A DNA stretch of 64,000 nt. Origin: GM7GCV1 sp965222065. Lineage in GTDB: Bacteria; Pseudomonadota; Gammaproteobacteria; Pseudomonadales; GM7GCV1. Below the pieces are notes generated by a model. The model was not told where the DNA came from. It saw only the letters and a program-made list of their open reading frames with translations, and made no database searches. Below are positions 44,525 to 53,051 of the stretch, piece by piece. Position 1 is the stretch's first letter. Each line of letters begins with the position of its first letter. The DNA lies in the NCBI GenBank assembly GCA_965222065.1, contig OZ244933.1, positions 124,001 to 188,000 of the forward strand. Direction: 5' to 3'. The position numbers were made by a program, and so were the translations under genes.

Positions 44525-45757
44525 ATGCGTAAGACATCCATATTCAGTATTGGCACGCTCATCATGGGGCTATCCCTGGGTTTATCTTTCGTAAGTACCG
44601 CCCAGTCCAGCTCTGAATTGCCGGAAGGCGACATGCAGCCGATGGTCCAGGCCGTCTGCTCAGCCTGTCACGGCGTCAATGTGATCACCCGTTCAACAGG
44701 CTACTCCACAGACAATTGGCGTTTGCTGATTACCGGCATGGTGGATCTTCCCGAGCCGACGCTGAGTCGGGTCGTCAATTACCTGGCCGAGCACTTTCCC
44801 CATCAATCCGGTCGTGAGCCCACCATTGTTGAGGGGGACTATCCGCTGGAGATTGTGGAGTGGCGTGTTCCCACCCTGGGGCAGAGACCCCGCGATCCTT
44901 TCATGGACGAAGCGGGCAACATTTGGTGGGCTGGTATGTGGGCCAGCCTGATTGGCCGGTTCAACCCGGAGACGGGTGATGTCCAGGAATGGCAGCTTGA
45001 CCCTACGGCGCGGCCACACAGTATTATTGCCGATGAAGAGGGCAAGATATGGTACATGGGTAATGGTAATGGCACGGTAGGTATGCTTGACCCCGAAACC
45101 GGCGATATTACCGTTTATCCCATGCCGGATCCCGCCGCCCGTGACCCGCACACCCCGTATTTTGCTGATGACGGTTTGCTCTGGTTTACCCTGCAGCACA
45201 GTAATATGGTCGGTCGTATGGATACAGATACTGGCGATATCGACCTGATTGCCATGCCCACTGACAGCGCCCGACCCTATGGGATCAAGCAGGATTCTGC
45301 CGGGATGATCTGGGTGGCCTATAACGGCGCAAATGGCCTTGCCAGGGTCAGCCCGGACGATATGAGTGTCACCGAATTCAAGACCTCAACACCGGAAACC
45401 TTTATTCGAAGACTGGCCATCGATAGTAATGACATGGTCTGGTATGTGGACTCCGGCCGGGGCTACATTGGTCGCCTGAATCCTCAGAACGGTGAATTCA
45501 GGGAATGGTCAACCCCCAGCGGCCCTACGTCACATCCCTATGCCATGGAAATTGTCGACGATATCATCTGGTTTAATGAGTCCGGCATGCGACCGGATGC
45601 CCTGGTGCGGTTTGAACCGGAAACCGAGACATTCCAAAGCTGGGAAATCCCTTCGGGGGTAGGCATCATTCGTCATATGCGGGTTACGCCTGATGGGGAT
45701 ATTGCCATTCACCAAAGCAGCACGAATACCATTGGTCTGGCGGTTCTTCCCGATTAA
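44525..45757 (+). CDS. Cytochrome c-Vgb-type beta-propeller fusion
   Basis: A 410-residue exported protein. The ATG at 44525 follows GGGGGA and gives a signal peptide ending STAQ. A short cytochrome-c-like domain holds one heme site, C45-SAC48-H49, and a later Met (GMVDLPEP). The rest is a propeller of repeated PETGDxxxW-like blades resembling the virginiamycin B lyase family (NIWWAGMWASLIGRFNPETG, IWYMGNGNGTVGMLDPETG). The heme implies periplasmic electron transfer; lyase activity is not assumed. Substrate unknown. Confidence 0.8.
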   Translation: MRKTSIFSIGTLIMGLSLGLSFVSTAQSSSELPEGDMQPMVQAVCSACHGVNVITRSTGYSTDNWRLLITGMVDLPEPTLSRVVNYLAEHFPHQSGREPTIVEGDYPLEIVEWRVPTLGQRPRDPFMDEAGNIWWAGMWASLIGRFNPETGDVQEWQLDPTARPHSIIADEEGKIWYMGNGNGTVGMLDPETGDITVYPMPDPAARDPHTPYFADDGLLWFTLQHSNMVGRMDTDTGDIDLIAMPTDSARPYGIKQDSAGMIWVAYNGANGLARVSPDDMSVTEFKTSTPETFIRRLAIDSNDMVWYVDSGRGYIGRLNPQNGEFREWSTPSGPTSHPYAMEIVDDIIWFNESGMRPDALVRFEPETETFQSWEIPSGVGIIRHMRVTPDGDIAIHQSSTNTIGLAVLPD

Positions 45758-45852
45758 TCCAATTACGGGTTTTCTTGATTTATGACGGTTGGCGCCCGCC
45801 AGCCGTCTGATAAACTGGGGCGAGTTACCTGTATTTTTTTAAGGAATGTCTC

Positions 45853-46110
45853 ATGCCCAAAAAAGAAAAACTTCAGAACCTTCTTACCGAGCTCCATGAA
45901 GCCATGGGCGATATGGAGCCAAGTGCTGCACAAATGGATTTGCTTGATTCAGTTAAACGCCATGCACATGCAGAGGGAGAGCCGGAGCCCCCGGAGCCGG
46001 ATTTGCTTGATGCCCTGGAATACTGGGTTGAGGAGCAAAGGGAAGAGCACCCCAGGGCGGCTGGCGTCGTGGACCAGATTATTAGAACCCTGGCAGATAT
46101 CGGGGTATAA
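45853..46110 (+). CDS. DUF4404 family protein
   Basis: An 85-residue acidic helical protein (KLQNLLTELHEAMGDMEP; LLDALEYWVEEQREEHPRAA) matching DUF4404, a family of unknown function. AAGGA lies seven bases before the ATG. It converges on dapD, with a 32-bp palindrome between. Confidence 0.8.
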   Translation: MPKKEKLQNLLTELHEAMGDMEPSAAQMDLLDSVKRHAHAEGEPEPPEPDLLDALEYWVEEQREEHPRAAGVVDQIIRTLADIGV

Positions 46111-46115
46111 AAATC

Positions 46116-46147
46116 TGGGGTCAGAGTAAATATTTACTCTGACCCCA
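46116..46147. repeat. 32-bp perfect palindrome, REP-like
   Basis: TGGGGTCAGAGTAAAT (46116-46131) is followed immediately by its exact reverse complement (46132-46147). Sequences of this form recur as REP-like elements near REP-associated (TnpA-REP) transposases in many bacteria (recollection). Here no transposase is present, and the hairpin may double as a terminator for the converging DUF4404 and dapD genes. Confidence 0.8.
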
Positions 46148-46158
46148 TTAGTATTGGT

Positions 46159-47181
46159 TTAGTTGTGCGCATGCAGCTCGTCGTTAAGTTCAATCGCTGA
46201 TTTATTGGTCAGGCACTCCACCGCACCGGTCAGGGAGTTGCGTCGAAACAGCAAATCACTTTTTCCTGCCAGCTCAGAGGCTTTAGCCGTAGTTGCCACG
46301 GTGCCAGCATCATCAATCATCTGTACCTTGGTGCCTGCCGTAATATAAAGCCCTGACTCCACAGTGCAGCGATCCCCCAGTGGAATACCTATGCCACCGT
46401 TGGCGCCGATAAGACATTCCTTGCCTACGGAAATTACGATATTGCCGCCGCCGGACAATGTGCCCATGGTTGATGATCCTCCGCCAAGATCAGAGCCGGC
46501 CCCGACGAAAACCCCCGCTGAAATCCGGCCTTCAATCATGTTGGGACCTTCAGTTCCGGCATTGAAGTTAACAAAGCCTTCGTGCATGACGGTGGTGCCC
46601 TCACCCAGGTAAGCCCCCAGGCGAATGCGAGAGGCGTCACCAATACGTACGCCGGTAGGTACGACGTAGTCGGTCATACGGGGAAATTTATCGACGGAGT
46701 TCACCGTGAGCTGGCGCCCCTGGTTTCTGGCCAGGAGTTTGCGCTCGGTCAGTTCATCAATGGCGATGGCTCCCTCGTTGGTCCAGGCGACGTTGGCGAG
46801 TACGCCGAACAGGCCGCTCAGGTCTGTTCCATGTGGCTTCACCAGGCGATGAGACAGCAGATGAAGCTTCAGGTAACCACCGGGAACATCCGCGGGGGGT
46901 TCGTCGGCTTCCAGGGCGCACACGACGGGGTTGCCTTCACTGTGTTCGAAGGATGAAACAATGGCGGCCTGTTCGTCTGCGCCGACCGCCTTCAGGGCCG
47001 CTGCCAGGGGTTGCAAATGATCGCTGGTTAGCGCCCGGGTTCCGGGGCCTACCTGTTCAATAATTACGTTGGAAATGTCTTCGCTGACATTGAGCAATGG
47101 AGCAGGGTAGAAGACTTCCAGCCATTCTCCCTTTTTGCTTTGGGTGCCGATACCAATGCCAAGTGCGTAGAGTTGTGCCAT
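46159..47181 (-). CDS. dapD: Tetrahydrodipicolinate N-succinyltransferase
   Basis: Catalyses the succinylation step in lysine/diaminopimelate synthesis. The 340 residues belong to the longer DapD form found in Pseudomonas-type bacteria: an N-terminal alpha/beta region and a left-handed beta-helix of hexapeptide repeats (IEGRISAGVFVGAGSDLGGG, VGKECLIGANGGIGIPLGDR). Trimeric and CoA-dependent by family. ATG at 47181. The ArsC-like gene lies upstream on the same strand, 47 bases away. Confidence 0.93.
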   Translation of the reverse strand: MAQLYALGIGIGTQSKKGEWLEVFYPAPLLNVSEDISNVIIEQVGPGTRALTSDHLQPLAAALKAVGADEQAAIVSSFEHSEGNPVVCALEADEPPADVPGGYLKLHLLSHRLVKPHGTDLSGLFGVLANVAWTNEGAIAIDELTERKLLARNQGRQLTVNSVDKFPRMTDYVVPTGVRIGDASRIRLGAYLGEGTTVMHEGFVNFNAGTEGPNMIEGRISAGVFVGAGSDLGGGSSTMGTLSGGGNIVISVGKECLIGANGGIGIPLGDRCTVESGLYITAGTKVQMIDDAGTVATTAKASELAGKSDLLFRRNSLTGAVECLTNKSAIELNDELHAHN

Positions 47182-47228
47182 CTTTATTCTCTTGTTTAGG
47201 TTTCGTTTATAAGTATTTGTATATAAAG

Positions 47229-47597
47229 TTATTTTAATTTCAGATAGTCTGTTTCAGAAAACCCGATCAGGAGGGCGTCGCCTGCTTCGAGAACAGGCCG
47301 TTTGATCAGCGTCGGCTGTTCATTCAGCAGCTCGACCAATGCCTCATCCGTACTGATTTGCTGTTTTTCCGGAGGAAGTTTACGCCAGGTTGTCCCGCGT
47401 TTATTGAGCACCTTCTCGGCCCCGGCGTCACGAACCCAGTGGGCAATTCTCTCTTTCTCTGTTCCATCCTTGCGAAAATCCACGAATTGATAGTCCAGAT
47501 TTTGTGAATCCAGCCATTTGCGTGCTTTTTTTACGGTATCGCAATTTGGAATGCCGTACAGACGAATATTTCCAGCCACAATTAATCGGTTGTCCAT
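47229..47597 (-). CDS. ArsC/YffB-like thioredoxin-fold protein
   Basis: A 122-residue protein of the ArsC/Spx superfamily (YffB type). The N-terminus has IRLYGIPNCDTVKKARKWLD, with a single active-site cysteine, as in YffB; this makes arsenate reduction doubtful. The C-terminal RPVLEAGDALLIGFSETDY is the family tail. The ATG at 47597 is chosen over a TTG two codons upstream; neither has a good ribosome site. Proximity to dapD is common in gammaproteobacteria. Confidence 0.82.
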   Translation of the reverse strand: MDNRLIVAGNIRLYGIPNCDTVKKARKWLDSQNLDYQFVDFRKDGTEKERIAHWVRDAGAEKVLNKRGTTWRKLPPEKQQISTDEALVELLNEQPTLIKRPVLEAGDALLIGFSETDYLKLK

Positions 47598-47724
47598 GGT
47601 CAATCAGAGGGCGCGAGATGATACCAGAATCCTGCCCACTGGTTCCCGTTTTGGCAGGATTCAAGTTGAATTGCCATCAACCGCTGTTAGCATGGAGTTC
47701 TGATGACAGAGGATCAGGGCATTC

Positions 47725-48075
47725 ATGGCAGGCGAACGCGGTAAAAATACAGAATTGGCGATAAAGACCTATTTAAAAACACTGGGCCAGGGGAAGGAGA
47801 AAATCCTGGAACTTTACGCTCCGGATGCCATTTTACTTACGCCAAAAGGGCCATTTCAGGGACAGGAAGCGATCGCTGGCTACTACGATGAATTTCTCAG
47901 GGATACACTGCCGTTGCTGGCTTCCAGTTATAACCTGCTGCGATTTGATGTGGTCGGGGAGGCCGCCTACCTGAACTGGACAGCAGAACCTTCCATCCCC
48001 GGTGGCAGTGATACGTTCCTGGTGCATAAGGGGCTTATCGTGCTGCATACAACCCACGCCCACATGGTGCAGTAG
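47725..48075 (+). CDS. SnoaL/NTF2-like protein
   Basis: A 116-residue protein with the cone-shaped NTF2-like pattern: N-terminal helices with LELYAPDAILLTPKGPF and GQEAIAGYYDEFL, then strands (AAYLNWTAEPS, DTFLVHKGLIVLHTTHAHM). Such domains are enzymes or ligand binders; here the role is unknown. GGATCAGGG precedes the ATG at 47725. It converges on nnrS. Confidence 0.75.
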   Translation: MAGERGKNTELAIKTYLKTLGQGKEKILELYAPDAILLTPKGPFQGQEAIAGYYDEFLRDTLPLLASSYNLLRFDVVGEAAYLNWTAEPSIPGGSDTFLVHKGLIVLHTTHAHMVQ

Positions 48076-48092
48076 TCGACCTGTATATCTAA

Positions 48093-49280
48093 CTATCCCG
48101 GACGGCCATCCACTCTTGGCTGGCTCAAAAGTGGCCAATAAATGAGCACAAAGACGACAAAAGCTAACGTCCAGGCTGCACCACCTATTACCAGCCCGGT
48201 TTCAAAATCAATCAGATATATCGCGGTTAACAGCCTGACGATGGCTGCAAGACTAATGGCAGCGTAGATCAGGATAGCGAACCTGGGTAATTTAAGCGGG
48301 CGGCCTGTATGGCCCAGTACCACTCTGGTCATGACCCCAAGGATCAGGGTCGCCATGGCGCCTGTCCCCAGTGCATGTTGCCACGCACTCGCGGCGGGCA
48401 GGCCAAAAGCTGTCCCCGCCTTTAAAAGAAGGGCCAGAACCAGCCAGATATAGCCAAGATGCAGTATCCAGAGCAAAGGCTCAGACAGGGTTTTCCAGCC
48501 CGACCAGCCCACCAGCCGAACAGCATTGGCTAGACAGGCTGTCAGGCTGACCATGCCTGCTATTTCCGGGCTTCTTACAAACAGGTCTGCAGGTAGCATG
48601 AGCAGGGTGCTTATCAGGGCAAGATACTCCACAGGCGGAAAGGTTTTCGCTCCGTTGGTGTCATCCTTGTTTTGTTTCAGCCAGTTGTTGGTAAAGGCGG
48701 GTATGATCCGACCGGCGATGATGACTATCAGTAGCGCGATAATATCCAGCGCAATTATTTTTCCGGTCCGGACATGCAGTAAGGACCCTTCGGCATACCC
48801 TATGTGCATATATAGATTGCCAACAAAAAGGACACCGATTATCACAACCAGGATAAGGTTGTGTTTATTGCCAGCCCGCAGAAGTACCATAAACAGGTAG
48901 GCGGCTAATATGGGTAAAAACATCAGGTCGACCGCGGCAACCAGTGGGACTGGTAAATAATAGGCATTCCAGGACACCACTCGTCCTGCCAGCCAGATGA
49001 GGGCTAAAGCCAGCAACCTGTATCCCTGTATGGGTGGCGCGTCAGTCCAGTTGCAAACGGCGGTAAGGACAAAACCGGCAATGGCGGCCGGCACCAGGCC
49101 ATAGAGCAGTTCATGGCTATGCCATTGCATGGGCATGGGCCCTACCGGCAACGACCAGCCGGCGAGAAACAGTCCCAGCCAGACGGGAATAATAATTGCG
49201 CCATATAGACCGGTTAGCAGAAAAAACAGCCGGAAAGGAAATGACAACAGCACACGTGAGCGGGAATAAGCAAGAGACAT
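48093..49280 (-). CDS. NnrS-family heme-copper membrane protein
   Basis: A 395-residue polytopic inner-membrane protein with about twelve hydrophobic segments. The NnrS signature appears as PFRLFFLLTGLYGAI, MQWHSHELLYGLVPAAIAGF, LTAVCNWTDAPPIQG and LALIWLAGR. NnrS proteins help cells withstand nitric oxide. No denitrification genes lie nearby. ATG at 49280. Confidence 0.88.
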   Translation of the reverse strand: MSLAYSRSRVLLSFPFRLFFLLTGLYGAIIIPVWLGLFLAGWSLPVGPMPMQWHSHELLYGLVPAAIAGFVLTAVCNWTDAPPIQGYRLLALALIWLAGRVVSWNAYYLPVPLVAAVDLMFLPILAAYLFMVLLRAGNKHNLILVVIIGVLFVGNLYMHIGYAEGSLLHVRTGKIIALDIIALLIVIIAGRIIPAFTNNWLKQNKDDTNGAKTFPPVEYLALISTLLMLPADLFVRSPEIAGMVSLTACLANAVRLVGWSGWKTLSEPLLWILHLGYIWLVLALLLKAGTAFGLPAASAWQHALGTGAMATLILGVMTRVVLGHTGRPLKLPRFAILIYAAISLAAIVRLLTAIYLIDFETGLVIGGAAWTLAFVVFVLIYWPLLSQPRVDGRPG

Positions 49281-49419
49281 GTAATAGCTTCTTTGACCTT
49301 TAAGTCTTTAGCAAAGAAGTGTATCAAATGAATACCTAAACCTTGCCTGAAGCTGCTTGTGGCGCTAATTATGTTGTCACTTTATCCAGCTATAGAGACC
49401 AGTCGTTACAGGGCCATAT

Positions 49420-49743
49420 CTAGATTCTCCAGCGCCCCGGCTCCCTGGTGAGTTCTACCAATTCCCCGGTAGGCGTAATTTCACACTGGTACTTCACACT
49501 GTCTCTTTCCCCGGCGATTTCTTCAGTTGCATTGATCCAGAATGTATAGGACTCACCTCTTAGGGAACTGGCTGGTTTGCGAGAGAAATGGATCCTGTGT
49601 TCACCTGCATAGGCCAGATTGATTTCATCCCTGCATAATTCAGCAGCTTCGCGACCATTGAGCCGATCCTGGGCGTTCGAAGTCCAGGCAAGACTAGAGA
49701 GCAGGAGGAAAGTCAGTCCGTTAGCGATTGTTTTGGTATTCAT
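49420..49743 (-). CDS. Small secreted protein of unknown function
   Basis: The ATG at 49743 gives a 107-residue protein with a signal peptide (GLTFLLLSSLAWTSNAQ). The mature part contains AAELCRDEINLAY, RGESYTFWINATEE and VKYQCEITPTGELVEL, with two cysteines that could form a disulfide. The frame is open to 49824 but the longer form lacks a signal. It diverges from the HxlR regulator gene, which probably controls it. No function known. Confidence 0.68.
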   Translation of the reverse strand: MNTKTIANGLTFLLLSSLAWTSNAQDRLNGREAAELCRDEINLAYAGEHRIHFSRKPASSLRGESYTFWINATEEIAGERDSVKYQCEITPTGELVELTREPGRWRI

Positions 49744-49757
49744 GGCAGCACCTATAA

Positions 49758-49830
49758 AAGTTTTAAAATAAAACAGTTTCAAAACGCAACTATACAAACT
49801 ACTCGCATAAGTTTTAAAAAGCAACTAAAA
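49758..49830. promoter_or_regulatory. Repeats in the HxlR/secreted-protein intergenic region
   Basis: AAGTTTTAAAA occurs at 49758-49768 and 49809-49819, and GCAACTA at 49786-49792 and 49821-49827. Paired repeats between divergent genes suggest an operator for the HxlR protein. Inference. Confidence 0.35.
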
Positions 49831-49866
49831 TTCACTAACAACCTGAAACGATCAGAGGAGGTGCGT

Positions 49867-50361
49867 TTGGCACCTAAAATTAGCAGCAAACTGGACTGTC
49901 CCATTGCCCACGCACTGGATGTGGTTGGCGATCACTGGAATATGCTTATTGTCCGGGACTTGATGATATTTGGCGGAGTGCGTCGATTTGATGCACTTTG
50001 CGACGCTTTGGAAATATCTCGCAATATACTGACAGAACGCCTGCGCAAGCTGATAGATAGGGGAATTGTCGTGAAGCAGCCTGTTGCTGAAGGCGGGCGT
50101 CGAATGGAATACCGGCTAACGGAAAAAGGCTGGGACCTGATGCCGTTAATGCTGTTGTTATTGCAATGGTGCCTGGAATGGGAGGAAAGCTGCGATGTAC
50201 ACAGCTATGCCTTTGTGGATCGCGAGAACGGAGAACCGATTACCGCGGGAAATATTCTTTCCAAAGATGGCCGCAAACTGGGCAAGGGCGATATCCGTAT
50301 GGTGCCCCTGACAGATGAAGCCCGGGATTACTTGTTGAGATACAGGTCATCAGAAAACTGA
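49867..50361 (+). CDS. HxlR-family transcription regulator
   Basis: A 164-residue winged-helix protein (MAPKISSKLDCPIAHALDVV, HWNMLIVRDLMIFGGVRRFD, RNILTERLRKLIDRGIV), the HxlR/MarR-like pattern with a cysteine (Cys11) that could be redox-sensing. TTG at 49867 is preferred because GGAG lies six bases upstream; the GTG at 49861 abuts it. The C-terminal ~60 residues (VDRENGEPITAGNIL) form an extension beyond the basic domain. It diverges from a small secreted-protein gene and may regulate it and itself. Confidence 0.88.
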   Translation: MAPKISSKLDCPIAHALDVVGDHWNMLIVRDLMIFGGVRRFDALCDALEISRNILTERLRKLIDRGIVVKQPVAEGGRRMEYRLTEKGWDLMPLMLLLLQWCLEWEESCDVHSYAFVDRENGEPITAGNILSKDGRKLGKGDIRMVPLTDEARDYLLRYRSSEN

Positions 50362-50387
50362 AGACAGCCCTGCCTTTAGAAGCGCAT

Positions 50388-51242
50388 TTATCGAAGCAAT
50401 AACAGGGGAACCTGGCTGCTGCTGATCATTTTCGAGGTATTGCTGCCGACAAAGAACTCACGAATACGTGAATGGCCGTAAGCGCCCATGGACTTAAGCT
50501 GAATGTTGTGGCTTTGTTGAAACGCTTCCAGAGTGGCAATGACCTCGCCCTCCAAAAGATGGGTCTCGACCTGATGGCCGGTGTCACGCAGTATTTGGGC
50601 AGCGTTTTCCAAGCGTCGACGATTCTCCTCATTGTCAACACCAACAGTGACGATGTGTCCTTCAATATCCTTGAGCAGTGGGCTGGCGGCAATGCGTTCA
50701 ATGGCATTATGGGCGGTGTCACTGCCATCGTAGGCGATCAGGAAGTTGCCCGGGGCGTGAAATTCATCCACTGCCACCAAAATGGGGGTATGGATGGCAC
50801 GCACCACGCTTTCTACCTGCGAGCCGATGGTCTGCATCTGTCCGGAATGTCCTTCACCCTGTCGGCCGATAATAAACAGCCGGGTTGAATCCTCATATTC
50901 GGTCAGGGTTTCCAGCAGGCCACCATGCCGCTGTTCGGTATCAATATGTTCAACACCCAGCTCACTGGCGCGTTCGCGGGCGTCAGCAAGCATATGCTTG
51001 CCGTGCTCAATCGCCAGTTTGCCACGCTGTTCGTCCAGGGCGATAAGCTCCTCAAGCAGATGCTCACGGCTGCCCAGGCCGATTGCACCGGACAGGTCTT
51101 CTGCGGCCGGGGTGACCGGTTTTTCCAGTACGTGGATAAACCTTAGCGGCGCTTTCAGGCGCGCACTGGCCCAGGCGGCTGTATCGCAAACCGAGGCTGA
51201 AATGGCGGAGCCGTCAATGCAGGCGGTAACGTATTCTTTCAT
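50388..51242 (-). CDS. Tandem universal stress protein
   Basis: A 284-residue cytosolic protein with two UspA domains. The first spans about residues 1-145 (CIDGSAISASV; LFIIGRQGEGHSG), and the second about residues 155-284 (LIAYDGSDTAHNAIERI; GAYGHSRIREFFVGSNT). The second keeps the G-x-x-G-H-S nucleotide-binding pattern. AGGGGA precedes the ATG. It starts 43 bases after the SulP transporter on the same strand, suggesting an operon. Confidence 0.9.
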   Translation of the reverse strand: MKEYVTACIDGSAISASVCDTAAWASARLKAPLRFIHVLEKPVTPAAEDLSGAIGLGSREHLLEELIALDEQRGKLAIEHGKHMLADARERASELGVEHIDTEQRHGGLLETLTEYEDSTRLFIIGRQGEGHSGQMQTIGSQVESVVRAIHTPILVAVDEFHAPGNFLIAYDGSDTAHNAIERIAASPLLKDIEGHIVTVGVDNEENRRRLENAAQILRDTGHQVETHLLEGEVIATLEAFQQSHNIQLKSMGAYGHSRIREFFVGSNTSKMISSSQVPLLLLR

Positions 51243-51285
51243 GTAATTTCCCCTGAACTATTTTGCTCTTCGGCAAGAAGTATTA

Positions 51286-52782
51286 TTAGTGTCCCGCCAT
51301 AAGTTTTTCGACTTCTTCAGGCTTGTCGTAAACCCCAAATTTGTCCACGACAGTACGGGTAGCTTCGTTCATGCCCAGCACATCGACTTCAGTGCCTTCA
51401 CGTCGGAATTTGATCACCACCTTGTCCAGAGCGGCCACGGCAGTGATATCCCAGAAGTGGGCGTGACTGAGGTCAATAGTGACATGGTTAAGCACTTCCT
51501 TGAAATCAAATGAGTCAGAAAATTTATCTGCCGAAGCAAAGAACACCTGTCCAATCACCTCGTAGTGACGACGGTCTTCGGTTTCGTCTTTTCGGTTTTT
51601 GATCACCATGAAACGGCCAATTTTGTTAGCGAAGAACAATGACGCCAGCAGCACGCCAACAAATACACCAATCGCCAGGTTGTGCGTGGCAACCACCACA
51701 ACGACTGTCGTCAACATAACGATGTTGGTCGACAGCGGGTGTTTTTTCAGGTTCACGATGGAATCCCAGGAAAAGGTACCGATGGACACCATAATCATTA
51801 CAGCGACCAATGCCGCCATGGGAATCTGTACTAGCCACTGATCCAGAAATACCACCAGCACCAACAAGAAAACCCCGGCGGTAAAAGTGGACAACCGCCC
51901 GCGACCGCCGGACTTTACGTTGATAATAGACTGGCCAATCATGGCACAACCGGCCATACCGCCCAGCAGCCCCGAGCCGATATTGGCGATACCCTGACCT
52001 TTGCACTCGCGATTCTTGTCACTTTTGGTGTCCGTGAGATCGTCGACGATAGTGGCGGTCATCATGGATTCCAGCAAACCCACAGTTGCCAGGCCGATAG
52101 AGTAGGGCAGGATGATCAGCAGGGTATCCAGATTCAGTGGTACTTCGGGCCAGAGAAATACCGGCAGCGTATCCGGCAGTTCACCCATGTCGCCCACTGT
52201 GCGGATATCCAGGCCCATCAATATGGCAGCAATGGTCAGGGAAACAATGCAGATTAGCGGCGAGGGCAGGATTTTTCCTATTCTGGGTAACAACGGAAAA
52301 AGGTAAATAATACCCAGGCCGGTCGCTGTCATGGCATAGACGTGCCAGGTGACATTGGTCAGTTCCGGCAATTGCGCCATAAAAATCAGGATTGCCAAGG
52401 CGTTAACAAAACCGGTGACCACCGACCGGGAGACAAATCGCATAAGATTGCCCAACTTGAGAAATCCGGCAAAAATCTGGATAACGCCAGTAAGCAGGGT
52501 GGCGGCCAGCAGGTATTCCAGCCCGTGATCCCGGACCAATGTCACCATAAGAAGTGCCATGGCGCCAGTAGCGGCACTGATCATGCCCGGACGGCCGCCG
52601 ACAAATGCGATAACCACAGCGATACAGAAAGAAGCGTACAGGCCAACCTTGGGGTCGACACCGGCGATAATGGAAAAAGCGATGGCTTCAGGAATTAACG
52701 CCAGCGCCACGACGATACCGGCGAGCAAGTCGCCACGAATATTGGAAAACCAGTCTCGTTTTATTGTTTCTACCATGAGCAT
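51286..52782 (-). CDS. SulP-family anion transporter with STAS domain
   Basis: Inner-membrane anion (sulfate, bicarbonate or related) transporter. The 498 residues have about twelve helices (LLAGIVVALALIPEAIAFSI; GGRPGMISAATGAMALLMV) and a C-terminal STAS domain (HVTIDLSHAHFWDITAVAAL). ATG at 52776 (AGG six bases upstream) is as likely as the listed one at 52782. Pairing with a universal stress protein gene is often seen for bicarbonate-type SulP transporters; the substrate is not proved. Confidence 0.9.
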   Translation of the reverse strand: MLMVETIKRDWFSNIRGDLLAGIVVALALIPEAIAFSIIAGVDPKVGLYASFCIAVVIAFVGGRPGMISAATGAMALLMVTLVRDHGLEYLLAATLLTGVIQIFAGFLKLGNLMRFVSRSVVTGFVNALAILIFMAQLPELTNVTWHVYAMTATGLGIIYLFPLLPRIGKILPSPLICIVSLTIAAILMGLDIRTVGDMGELPDTLPVFLWPEVPLNLDTLLIILPYSIGLATVGLLESMMTATIVDDLTDTKSDKNRECKGQGIANIGSGLLGGMAGCAMIGQSIINVKSGGRGRLSTFTAGVFLLVLVVFLDQWLVQIPMAALVAVMIMVSIGTFSWDSIVNLKKHPLSTNIVMLTTVVVVVATHNLAIGVFVGVLLASLFFANKIGRFMVIKNRKDETEDRRHYEVIGQVFFASADKFSDSFDFKEVLNHVTIDLSHAHFWDITAVAALDKVVIKFRREGTEVDVLGMNEATRTVVDKFGVYDKPEEVEKLMAGH

Positions 52783-53051
52783 CCTGTGGATTGGGGCTCT
52801 GAGCGGGAGGGGGCCGCGGGGGAGCCAGGCAAATAATCACCCTGTCATTGAAACGCCAGGGCTCAATGAAATCGGTGATGAAAAGTTATTTGAAGGAAAG
52901 AGACGCTACAGTGACCGCTTTGTGCTGTCAGAGCGCTGAGCAATACCGCCAAAATCAGGGCGCGGATTATACAGTTTTTTTGTCCTGACCCAAGTTTGCC
53001 CTTCCCCGGAACGACTTTCTGCTGAACAGGTTTGATGGACCGGTCGGGATA

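Noticed and set aside
47229..47597. Arsenate reductase
   Set aside because: No ars genes are near, and the sequence follows the YffB branch with one N-terminal cysteine.
52783..53051. Gene or structured element in the 269-base gap
   Set aside because: Only short frames that extend antisense frames of the SulP gene; no ribosome site, repeat or clear hairpin.
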